A stretch of DNA of 64,000 nucleotides from Hormoscilla sp. GM7CHS1pb (GTDB lineage: Bacteria > Cyanobacteriota > Cyanobacteriia > Cyanobacteriales > Desertifilaceae), in contig JACONN010000005.1 in NCBI GenBank assembly GCA_014323675.1, forward strand, positions 496,001 through 560,000, in the 5' to 3' direction. Shown in pieces: positions 25,490-34,142 of the stretch. The position numbers and the translations under genes were made by a program. The notes under the pieces were generated by a model that worked only from the letters and a program-made list of their open reading frames with translations, ran no database searches and was not told where the DNA came from. Numbering within the stretch: the stretch's first letter is position 1; the number at the start of each line of letters is the position of its first letter.

Positions 25490-27962
25490 GTTAAACTAAG
25501 CCAGCCCCGTTATCAGGCCGACTCGTCTTCAAAACCGGACGTGAGACTTTCACCTCATCCGGCTCCTCCGTTCCAATTTCCCGTTTCCGGGCGCGACCTG
25601 CATTACTGCCATCTTCTTTTGTTTTTGCGTGGTGGCAGTAATCATGTAGCAACTGTAGGTTGTCGTACCTGTCCTTTCCTCCCTTGACGGTTGGTATGAT
25701 ATGGTCAACTTCCCATATGTCGCCATCCTTGAATGTTAGTCCGCATTGTGCGCATTTGCCCTTTTGTCTCTTTAGCAGATTCAGAACTCTCTGCTTTACT
25801 CCCGGGCTTTTTCTTAATCTGAGACTCCAGTATACAAGATTACCGTCCATGGGGCTGTTCGTTCCCTTCACCTTTACGTGTCTGACTATCTCAGTTTCAG
25901 AGTGTTGGTAAAGAGTGACCGCCTCACCGTTCCTCAGCTTGCCGGCGAAGTTCCACTGGCGAGTTTGAGTGGGGGTCCAATACCTCTTTGCTACCCATGT
26001 CCTTGATTTGTTAGGGTGTCGTCTCTTTGCCCATTTCCATGTTAATCTCCATAGGAATACATCCATTTCTCCAAACACTTCTTTGCTGACTACCGCTCTG
26101 TAGTAGTTACACCATCCCCGTATTACTGAGTTTAGTTTTGCTATTAGCGTAGTTTGTGATAATGCTCTATGGCTTTTCACTACATTCCGTAGCTTTTCTT
26201 TGTGTCTTTCTATGGCTTTCTGGCTGGGCTTTATTAGTGTTTTGAATCCGAGTGTTTGACCATTTGTGCTTTTGCCGCTGCGGTATCGCCCCACCTTATA
26301 TTGTCTAACGTTGAATCCTAGGAAATCAAATCCTGGTTCTTCCCCGTTCAGTGTGTGGGATATTCGTGTATTTTCGGCCTTGAGTTCCAGTCCTACCTCC
26401 GATAGCCATTCTTGAACGACTTTTTTGGCTCGCTCGATTACCTCTTCGTTTTCGTGCATTACCACAAAATCATCCGCGTATCTCACTACTGTCAATTTAC
26501 TTTGTTCTTTTATTGTTTTTGGGACTACTCCCATGACCGCAGTTTCCAGTCCGTGAAGCGCGATATTAGCCAGCATTGGGGATATTACTCCTCCCTGTGG
26601 AGTTCCGGCTTCTGTTGGCTGGAATACACTTTGGTCCATCACCCCGGCCTTTAACCATTCCCGTATTATGTTACGGATTGGTGATGTATTATTCAGTTTC
26701 CTCAGTAGTGCCTTGTGGTCTATCTTGTCAAAACACTTGGCGATGTCCGCATCCAGTACCCATTTGGGTTTATATCGAATGCTGTTGAATATCGCCGCAA
26801 TTGCATCATGACATCCCCTCGGGCGTCTAAATCCGTATGAGTTTGCCTCAAACACTGCCTCCCATTCGGGTTCTAGTGCCATCTTGACTACTCCTTGCAG
26901 AGCTCTGTCGTACATTGTTGGTATTCCCAGCGGCCTCTTTTCGTCTCGTCCGGGCTTTGGTATCCATACCCGACGGGTTGGGTTTACTTTCTTCCCTTTC
27001 TCCACTCGAAGTTGCCTGACCATTGGTTGTCTTTCGGAGGGTTTTAGTGCAATTAAGCCGTCCACTCCTGCCGTCTTTTTACCCCTGTTCTGCTGGGTCA
27101 CCTGTCTGACAGCAATCATTTTTGCTGACCAGGACCTTGTTACCAAACCCTGGAGTCTGCGAACTAACCGCTTGTTTCCTTGTTGGGTCGCTCTGTAGAT
27201 TCGTTTTTGCAGCTTAAATACTACCTTTTCTAGCTTCCGCCAGGGGACAGCATTCCAGTCATACATTCTCCTTTCGGTGATGTTCCGTGACATATGCACT
27301 GCTACTAAGTTTCTACATTCTCGAAACCGTGAAGGGCGTCAGCTCTATCCTATCCATTACAGATAGTCATTTGCTTCTCCACTTCATCTCTCCCAGTTGT
27401 GACCTGCTCATGATTTGCAGATATTGCGCCTTTGGTGGCTACTCAACAATCGACCTTGCTAAGAGTACATCAACTGGTTTACTTCGTTCCTATAGATGAT
27501 TGGTCGTGACCTTAGAAGGTGTCCATACGCCGGGTTTGTTGTCAGTGCTTGTTGGTCGGAGATAAAGCCGCCAACGACCTATATCCTTTCCCTTTTGGGA
27601 CCAGTGTGTAAGCCTTATTCCACTGGTTACTATTGACGACGCTGCAACACTTCGCTTTATGCTCTTCATAGTCACTTGCTCGACGTTGGCCAATCTAGGC
27701 TACCAGCCAGAGCGTCTTTCCATCCTGCTTTACGGATTGATGCCATCGCTACCGTAAGGATGGTGCTTTCACTCCTGCACCTGGGGAGTAGGACTTGCAC
27801 CTACATCATCTCTGGGTTTCGCCGGTTCCTTCTGGTGTTACCGCCGGTGGCCGACTTACCCTGTAAGTTGTCAGAACTGATGGAATTCTGCTAGGAGTTT
27901 CTATTTTATGGCCTGTGACATGTCACTTCCATTTGAAATCCTCTGTCCTAAACGAATCGCAC
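25490..27962 (-). mobile_element. Group II intron encoding a reverse transcriptase/maturase
   Basis: The minus-strand 5' end is GTGCGATTCGTTTAGGACAG at 27962. Domain V reads GAGCCGGATGAGGTGAAAGT then CTCACGTCCGGTT at about 25567-25535, domain VI pairs AGTCGGCC with GGCTGGCT, and the intron ends ...TTTAAC at 25490. Length is about 2473 nt. It is inserted in non-coding DNA downstream of the disulfide-reductase gene. It shares RNA blocks with the ORF-less intron at 9523-10492. Confidence 0.92.
25491..27299 (-). CDS. ltrA: Group II intron reverse transcriptase/maturase with HNH endonuclease
   Basis: A 602-residue intron-encoded protein. RT domain: GVDGLIALKPSERQ, RRVWIPKPGRDEKRPLGIPT, YGFRRPRGCHDAIAAI, GTPQGGVISPMLANIALHGL and the catalytic YADDFVVMHEN. 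The maturase X domain follows (LNSVIRGWCNYYRAVVSKEV). The C terminus is an HNH nuclease (CAQCGLTFKDG ... EVDHIIPTVKGG ... LQLLHDYCH). It splices and mobilises its host intron. The reading frame continues through domains V and VI and stops at 25491, one base inside the intron end, so the last 25 or so residues are translated catalytic RNA. Confidence 0.95.
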   Translation of the reverse strand: MHMSRNITERRMYDWNAVPWRKLEKVVFKLQKRIYRATQQGNKRLVRRLQGLVTRSWSAKMIAVRQVTQQNRGKKTAGVDGLIALKPSERQPMVRQLRVEKGKKVNPTRRVWIPKPGRDEKRPLGIPTMYDRALQGVVKMALEPEWEAVFEANSYGFRRPRGCHDAIAAIFNSIRYKPKWVLDADIAKCFDKIDHKALLRKLNNTSPIRNIIREWLKAGVMDQSVFQPTEAGTPQGGVISPMLANIALHGLETAVMGVVPKTIKEQSKLTVVRYADDFVVMHENEEVIERAKKVVQEWLSEVGLELKAENTRISHTLNGEEPGFDFLGFNVRQYKVGRYRSGKSTNGQTLGFKTLIKPSQKAIERHKEKLRNVVKSHRALSQTTLIAKLNSVIRGWCNYYRAVVSKEVFGEMDVFLWRLTWKWAKRRHPNKSRTWVAKRYWTPTQTRQWNFAGKLRNGEAVTLYQHSETEIVRHVKVKGTNSPMDGNLVYWSLRLRKSPGVKQRVLNLLKRQKGKCAQCGLTFKDGDIWEVDHIIPTVKGGKDRYDNLQLLHDYCHHAKTKEDGSNAGRARKREIGTEEPDEVKVSRPVLKTSRPDNGAGLV

Positions 27963-28043
27963 TGCCAATATAAACTATACCTATAAACGAATAAATAATC
28001 AAGAATTAGCAATTCTCAATTTGCAATTCTCAATTAGCAATTC

Positions 28044-29621
28044 TCAATTCGACCAAGAACGACGCAGATTAAAGAAGGTTTCAAGGAAATTTTGCTTGCG
28101 GGTGTTGTGGGTGAAGCGTTCGCGTCTCCATTCGAGAGCAGTTTGGGAAATAATTTCTGAAAGAGTGGGTCTGACAATAGCATCCAGATTCAGGGATCCT
28201 AACTTAATCTTCTGCCCCATTGCTAGGGCGAACGTCCCGATCGACTCACTAGCAGCAGGTCCAACAATAGTAGCTCCCAAAATTTTGCCATTGCGCCGCC
28301 CAATCAGTTTACAAAACCCTGTAGTTTCCCCCCGGATAACAGCAGCATCAACAGTCTTAAAATATTGCCGTACCGCTAACACATCCTTACCATACCTGCG
28401 TCTGGCTTGCGCTTCTGTCAACCCCACTCGTGCCAACTCTGGTGAGGAAAATATTGCCCAAGGAATTGGGAGGTAATCGACATTAAATCTTGGTAAAAAT
28501 AAAGCATTTTTTAAGGCAATTCCGGCTTCATAAATAGCCAGATGCCCAAACCGATAGCCACCAATAATATCTCCACAGGCGTAAATGCGGGGATTAGTAG
28601 TTTGCAGTTTTTGATTAGTCTGAATGCACCTGGCGTTCCACTTGACCCCAACCGCCTCCAGATTTAAGCAGGCGACATCACCAACACGTTGACCCATTGC
28701 TAGGAAAATTTCATCAGCCTCGATCGCCTTATTTCCGGCCTGAATCCACTTTTTGTTCTCCAGCATCTGGGCTTGAGTTACTTCAGTTTGGGTGAGAACC
28801 TTTATCCCCTCTGCTTCTAACTGCGCTTGAATCAGTTGTCCCGCCTCTGGATCCTCTTTGGGAAAAATCTGGGGACTACTGACTACCAATGTGACTCGAC
28901 TACCCAGCCTGGCCAAAGTCTGACCTAGTTCCACTCCAACAGCATCCGATCCAATCACCACTAATGTTTCCGGTAGCTTTTCCAGACTACCCAGGGTTTC
29001 CGTCGTCACATAGCCAGTAGATAGCAGTCCTTCTAGATCTGGGACATCCGGACTCGAACCAGTAGCGATTAAATAGGCAGAGGCCCGCAGACGGCGATCG
29101 CTGACAGCAAATACAGGCTGGTTCCGGTGGTAGACAAATTCACCCCGATCGATAATCACATCTACCCCCAAAGACGCCAACAAAGCTGGTTCTTGCTGTG
29201 ATTGGAGGGTACTTTCAACAGTTGCTGCCCATTGCTGTGCATCAGCAAATTGCATTCCCCTAGCATTGCTCTCCTCTCCGCACTCGCTGTCGCGCACAGC
29301 TGGCACGTTGACTTTTTCGCTATAAGTCGGGAACCTAGATATACTTCTGACCTTGCTCGGGATGCGCTCCGTTGCTGGGACATTTATGCCAAATCCCAAG
29401 CCCGCCCTCTCACGCAGCCGCTGGGCTACCCCTCCCACTCGAACCACCTGGAGTAGGCAATCCTTGTGTCGATATCCCGATTTCTCGGGAACCATAGCGG
29501 GAGTCCCAGACAGTTGGGGGTTTACCAGGGCGACGCGGGCTTTCATCTGGGCGGCAGCAGTTGCCGCATACACACCAGCAGTGCTGCCACCAATCACAAC
29601 TAAATCGTACTCAACTGTCAT
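28044..29621 (-). CDS. Pyridine nucleotide-disulfide oxidoreductase (Lpd/MerA-like)
   Basis: A 525-residue FAD/NAD(P)H oxidoreductase. The FAD site is VVIGGSTAGVYAATAAAQ, the NAD(P) site VVIGSDAVGVELGQTLARLG, then IYACGDIIGGYRFGHLAIYE and the C-terminal dimerisation domain (SPELARVGLTEAQARRRYGK). The redox-active CxxxxC of true Lpd is absent (the region reads MVPEKSGYRHKDCLLQ), as in the cyanobacterial subgroup of unknown substrate. Residues about 71-118 (FGINVPATERIPSKVRSISR onward) look like an in-frame insertion derived from repeat DNA, because flanking sequence resumes as QFADAQQWAATVEST. Confidence 0.85.
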   Translation of the reverse strand: MTVEYDLVVIGGSTAGVYAATAAAQMKARVALVNPQLSGTPAMVPEKSGYRHKDCLLQVVRVGGVAQRLRERAGLGFGINVPATERIPSKVRSISRFPTYSEKVNVPAVRDSECGEESNARGMQFADAQQWAATVESTLQSQQEPALLASLGVDVIIDRGEFVYHRNQPVFAVSDRRLRASAYLIATGSSPDVPDLEGLLSTGYVTTETLGSLEKLPETLVVIGSDAVGVELGQTLARLGSRVTLVVSSPQIFPKEDPEAGQLIQAQLEAEGIKVLTQTEVTQAQMLENKKWIQAGNKAIEADEIFLAMGQRVGDVACLNLEAVGVKWNARCIQTNQKLQTTNPRIYACGDIIGGYRFGHLAIYEAGIALKNALFLPRFNVDYLPIPWAIFSSPELARVGLTEAQARRRYGKDVLAVRQYFKTVDAAVIRGETTGFCKLIGRRNGKILGATIVGPAASESIGTFALAMGQKIKLGSLNLDAIVRPTLSEIISQTALEWRRERFTHNTRKQNFLETFFNLRRSWSN

Positions 29622-29705
29622 CTGTTTTTTAGACTAATATGTAACGACCAATTACTCTCTTTTTTTCAAATGCTACATATCGCTAATAATAGCTTATGAA
29701 GTAAA

Positions 29706-29735
29706 AATTTGGCGCTAGCTGTTAAACAGCTAGCG
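29706..29735 (-). terminator. Intrinsic terminator of cobD
   Basis: On the minus strand CGCTAGCTGTT and AACAGCTAGCG (29713-29735) form a near-perfect hairpin, followed within a few bases by TTTTT (29705-29709). It lies 28 bp beyond the cobD stop. Confidence 0.65.
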
Positions 29736-29762
29736 AATGTTGTCCCATATAGAGAACTGGGA

Positions 29763-30923
29763 TTAGGAAAGTAGGTCGGCTAGACTGGAGAGTAAACGCT
29801 GGTTGTCCGCTGCGGAACGTACAGCTACTCGGAAGTAGCGATCGCCCAATTCGGAGAAACTCAGACAATCTCGAATCAGAAGTTGGTAGTGCAATAGTAA
29901 AGCTGACTGCAACTGGGAACTGGGGTAGTCCGACTCTACCAATAAAAAGTTAGCCGCACTGGGGAAAGGTTGCAAGCCGGGTAAAGACCCTAACCCCCTT
30001 AACAGATCGTACCTGGTTGGAGGCAACCAGGACCAAGTTTGCTGTTGGAATTGAGTATCCCCCACGCAGGCCACTCCTGCAGCTGCTGCCAAGGTGTTCA
30101 CTGGCCAGGGGTCGCGCCAAGAACGCCACTGTTGCAGCCGGTCGGGATGGGCGATCGCATAACCCAGACGCAGTCCCGGCAGACTGTAGAACTTAGTGAG
30201 CGATCGCACGATTACCAAATGGGGATAATCCCGTACCACCGGGATTAAGCTTTGCTCCTGGTCTGGGGGCAGAAAATCCATAAACGCCTCATCCACCACC
30301 ACCAGGGCAAACCTATCCAGGATGGAACAAATTTCCTCCCTAATCCACAGCCGACCTGTGGGATTATGGGGATTATTGAGTAGTAAACCTTTCTGCAATG
30401 TCTGCGACCGATCGCGCAGCGTGGCGTAGCCATAGTTCCAAGCTAATGACCACCGACCGCTGACCGCTGACAAAGGACACTCCAGTACCTTAACATTAAA
30501 GGCCCGGAGTGCCCGCCAGTAATCCCCAAAAGCAGGAGTGACTAAATAGGTTGCCTCCAACCGAGACAAGGACCAAGCCACCCAAGTCAGCAACTCCGCA
30601 GCACCATTGCCGGGAATAATCCACTCCGGCGGCAGCTGGTGCATTTGAGCCAACGCCTGCCGCAACTGCTGATAATCTGGGTCGGGATAGGCTTTCAAGG
30701 AGTCCAAGTGGGCAGTAATAGCCGCGCGAGCCGTTTCGGGAGGTCCCAAAGGATTGATATTGGCAGAGAAATCCAGTAATTCCTCCGCCGAACAGCCTGC
30801 CAGTGCAGCTGCCCAGACTAAATCCCCCCCATGTACAGGAGTCTTCGGTGTCTCTTGGGTAGTACTCGTAGCGCTCCCAGGAGACACTGACCAAGGATTA
30901 ATGTTGCTCCTCTTCCACTGCAT
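29763..30923 (-). CDS. cobD: L-threonine-O-3-phosphate decarboxylase (CobD)
   Basis: A PLP-dependent, HisC-fold enzyme producing aminopropanol phosphate for the cobalamin nucleotide loop. Key segments: VHGGDLVWAAALAGCS, LLDFSANINPLGPP, WIIPGNGAAELLTWVAW, LNNPHNPTGRLW, VVDEAFMDF and the Schiff-base lysine in SLTKFYSLPGLRLGYAI. The ATG at 30923 overlaps the hup end; the preceding in-frame 49 codons read through hup in another frame. A dispersed palindromic repeat is inserted in frame, giving NYGYATLRDRSQ in the middle of the protein, and the N terminus also carries repeat DNA. Enzyme integrity is unproven. Confidence 0.87.
   Translation of the reverse strand: MQWKRSNINPWSVSPGSATSTTQETPKTPVHGGDLVWAAALAGCSAEELLDFSANINPLGPPETARAAITAHLDSLKAYPDPDYQQLRQALAQMHQLPPEWIIPGNGAAELLTWVAWSLSRLEATYLVTPAFGDYWRALRAFNVKVLECPLSAVSGRWSLAWNYGYATLRDRSQTLQKGLLLNNPHNPTGRLWIREEICSILDRFALVVVDEAFMDFLPPDQEQSLIPVVRDYPHLVIVRSLTKFYSLPGLRLGYAIAHPDRLQQWRSWRDPWPVNTLAAAAGVACVGDTQFQQQTWSWLPPTRYDLLRGLGSLPGLQPFPSAANFLLVESDYPSSQLQSALLLHYQLLIRDCLSFSELGDRYFRVAVRSAADNQRLLSSLADLLS
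30408..30433. repeat. GCGCAGCGTGGCG repeat inside cobD
   Basis: CGATCGCGCAGCGTGGCGTA followed by GCCATAG is a near-exact copy of the dispersed repeat seen at 3800, 24958, 25105 and 31590. It is read in frame as YGYATLRDRS on the minus strand. Confidence 0.8.
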
Positions 30924-31209
30924 TGGATTTCTTGTGTGGTGCCACCTTATCCTTAAACGACTTGCCAGCTGAAAAAGCTGGCACCTTAGTAGCTGGTATT
31001 TCCATCTTATCGCCTGTCTTGGGATTGCGTCCCTCACGGGCTTTGCGATCGCGCGGCTCAAAGGAGCCAAACCCCACTAGCGTCACTTTATCGCCTCCTG
31101 CAACTACTTCGATAATTGTGTCTAAGGCTGCACTCAGCACGGCGTCTGCCTGCTTTTTCGTCACCTGAGCTTTCTCTGCTACTGTATCCACTAATTCGCC
31201 TTTATTCAT
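30898..31209 (-). CDS. hup: HU-family DNA-binding protein
   Basis: A 103-residue histone-like protein that bends DNA. It begins MNKGELVDTVAEKAQVTKKQ, has the signature GFGSFEPRDRKAREGRNPKT in the DNA-binding arm and ends with AFSAGKSFKDKVAPHKKSNA plus an acidic EEEQH tail. Length and composition are normal for cyanobacterial HU. It lies immediately upstream of, and overlaps, cobD, so the two may share a transcript. Confidence 0.95.
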   Translation of the reverse strand: MNKGELVDTVAEKAQVTKKQADAVLSAALDTIIEVVAGGDKVTLVGFGSFEPRDRKAREGRNPKTGDKMEIPATKVPAFSAGKSFKDKVAPHKKSNAVEEEQH

Positions 31210-31765
31210 TTTGTCTTGTCTCTCCTAACGATGGCGGGGGTCACCCGGATTTTTACTGTCTTACGCCAAAACTCCGTTACCAGGCTCTGCCTGGTAACGA
31301 GCATGCATACGACTTTTCAATCGTTTATTCTATGTGCTGCTTACCCGATATGGATCGAGGACTCCGGTTTTTATCTGGATTTGGGCAGTATAGAAGTCGA
31401 TCGCCTTCTATACTGCCATTTTTGATAAGCTGTCGCGCATCTAAACTGCATATTGAGGCTTATGGGTCGAGGCGGCCCCTCGCCATAAGCGTTTCAGCCA
31501 GAACGGCAATTTTGGACTAGGCAATTTGAATGCACGCTTCGCTACAGCTTACCTTTTACCAGATGGTGAATTGGTTCACCTATCCCCTCATGGCTGCGCC
31601 ACGCTGCGCGATCGGAGCCCCACCGCCAGTGTTTCCGGCATTTTACTCCCTTGACCACGTACCATGCCTCCTGACAACTGACTCCCCGGCGGGACAAGTC
31701 CGGAGCAACTGACAACTGACCACTAACAACTTTCCCTTGACTTATTTAATTTTATATGCTACAAT
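31210..31765. other. Intergenic region with repeats upstream of hup
   Basis: It contains AGCTGTCGCGCATCTAAACT at about 31428 (repeated near 60872 beside the IS66-type element), a hairpin GCTTATGG...CCATAAGC at about 31458-31490, an inverted GCGCAGCGTGGCGCAGCC copy at about 31590, and a CAGGCTCTGCCTGG unit at 31281. No gene was recognised. Confidence 0.6.
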
Positions 31766-33834
31766 CTAAACATTAGCTGTTTCTGGAAAAACCACAATGT
31801 TATCGTTAGTCAGGTCAAAACCGTCAGGTAGGCTGGCCATCGGTCTGCCGCCACCGGCATTATCACCATTGGAGTCAAAGTATAACAGAGCATTAGAGTT
31901 GTCGTAGACGAATCTGATATCATCAGTAGTACCATCAGCAGGATTGGCTGGATCCAGATCGTTTCCCTCTGCAAACCGAGTAGTCCGGAGAGTTCCCCGA
32001 TCGCCCGTCTCGGTCAAGCTGAAAGCAGTGGCCTCCACAAAAATCAGATCGTCGGCAGTAAAGTCATCGATCCTGTCACCATCGTCACCACCATCTAATA
32101 GGTTCGTGAAGATAAAGTAATTCTCACCGCCACCACCAGTCAGGATATCCGCATCACCGCCACCCAGGAACAGGTCATTATCACTACCACCAGTCAGGTT
32201 GTCAACGCTAGAGGTGCCAACCAGTACCCCATCAATATTCCCAGCAATTTCGGGCAGGTCATTGGGAATCAGGGTAAACTGATTCAAACTGGAAAACCTC
32301 AAAGTTGTGGTACTACTGCTCGGTAAGTTCTCATCATCATAGGTTCCAGAAGCCACCAAGACTGTATCTTGCCCAGTCCCATCACTAATATCAGAGTTAT
32401 CGTCGATCGCCCTATCTCGAATCGCGTCATCAATGTCTCTGTAAACAGTGAATTGAGTCGTGCCTAAAGTCGATTCCTCTGCGTCACGTGATGCAATTGT
32501 CAGATTAACAAAGCTATTACCAGAGATCCCTGAATCTAACACGCTACTGTTTACCAGTCTGAGGTTACTACCAATAATCTCAAAATCTGCAGATACATCT
32601 TGACCAGTGTTGCCAGTAGCATTGTTAATCGTAAAACTGGAAGCACCAGTCCCTGTCAGTTGGGCTAAATTCCCGATCGGCGTCGAACTATTGGCAACCA
32701 GTACCTCTGCGCCGACTAGACTGGGATCGTTACCTGTTGGTGTTGGGGTCGGTGTCGGTGTTGGTGTTGGTGTTGGTGTTGGTGCTATCAGTTCTTCGGG
32801 GAGTTCAACATTTATGAAATCTGTTTCATCTATCTCCTGGGAATTGACATTTTCGAGTACTAACAAAACATTGCCTTGGAGGGTGTCTTCAATAATTACG
32901 TCATTGGCATTTTCTCCTGTACCCTGAGTAATCTCCAGATCCGCAAAGGAGAGTCCTTCTGCCAGACCAATAAAGTCCTGACCATTTTGGAAGTCAAGCA
33001 CGACATCCGCCTCAGCTATGGTAGCACCACCTGATGTTGCGGTTACCGTGAAGCTGTCCCTTCCCGCCCCACCGGTGAAAGTATCTATGCCGCTACCACC
33101 AAAGATCGTGTCATTACCGGCATCCCCAGAAACTTCGTCCCTGCCATTGCCTCCCAGCAACAGGTCATTGTCATCACCGCCAGAAAGGATGTCATCCCCG
33201 GCCTGACCAAAGATGGTATCATCCCCCGCTTCGCCAAACAGCCGATCGTTACCATCTTCTGTGGTGCTGTCGCTACCTCCTCCGATGGAGTCATCTCCAT
33301 CCCCACCAAAGACGGTATCGTCACCCAGATCCCCAGTATGGAATCATCACCGAGGTCGCCAAACAACTGGTCATCCCCTTTGCCACCTCTAATGCTGTCA
33401 TTGTCTTTACCGCCGTAGATGATATCGTCTCCCAGGTCGCCGAAGAGAGTATCTCTACCAGTACCGCCAAGCACCAGGTCGTTGTCTTTGCCTGCACGCA
33501 CCCAGTCATTACTTTCTCCCCCTGCGATCGTATCATTGCCTTCGTTACCAAACAGGACATCGTTTTCCTGATTCCCTTCCAGGAAGTCGTTACCCTCTCC
33601 ACCATAGATCAGGTCTAACCCATTCCCTCCTAAGACTGTATCATCGCCAAGGTCGCCATAAAGCTCGTCAAAGCCTTCCGCACCGCGCACAAAGTCGTTA
33701 TCTTTGCCGCCGAAGATGGTATCGTTACTCAAACTTCCATCTATATTGTCATTCCCTTGTGCTGCCAGAATGATATCCGACTCTAGGGTTCCAAATAAAA
33801 AATCATGCCCTGGCGTGCCTGCGATCGTTGCCAT
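31766..33834 (-). CDS. RTX-type calcium-binding repeat protein (frameshifted)
   Basis: About 690 residues after correction. The N-terminal 250 residues are successive nonapeptide repeats (FGGKDNDFVRGAEGFDELYG, LGGNGLDLIYGGEGNDFLEG), the parallel beta-roll that binds calcium. A domain with a (PT)n linker (APTPTPTPTPTPTPTPTG) follows, then a cadherin-like/beta-rich segment and further RTX repeats (LTGGSDNDLFLGGGDADILT), and a FVYDNSNALLYFDSNGD tail typical of these proteins. One base is missing in CCCC 33331-33334. Likely a type I-secreted surface protein. No exporter gene lies adjacent. Confidence 0.8.
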
Positions 33835-33977
33835 TTTTCCACCTGCTTATACTATTTGGCAGTGGCTATTGCCCTACTTTCCATTTCTTTTGCAGCGAAT
33901 GGCGCATCCCGGAGAGGATATCGGGCACTGCCCACCCTACTTTCTATTTTACATTTTTACTTCCCAATTTCCTATAT

Positions 33978-34142
33978 TAACCTAAGTTACTACTACCTAT
34001 AAAAATTTTGACCTCTGAGACAACATTTTTGCTAATCAAATTCAAAAGAATGCCTTTTTTTGTAAATCACAAGGTAATTTTAGCTAATTTTGCCGACCTA
34101 ATTTTGGGGTTGAGGTTCTGTAGGTCGCAACTTGAGTTATTA
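33978..34142. repeat. MITE-like element, copy 1 (overlaps the pilQ 3' end)
   Basis: It is bounded by TAACCTAAGTTACTACTACC at the left and CGCAACTTGAGTTATTA at the right, which are inverted copies of each other. The internal blocks TTTTTTTGTAAATCACAAGG and GGGGTTGAGG align with the element at 52527-52687. It supplies the last 25 or so codons of pilQ. Confidence 0.7.

Noticed and set aside
32607..32927. Plus-strand ORF with a VGVGVG repeat
   Set aside because: It is the shadow of the (PT)n linker in the RTX protein on the minus strand.
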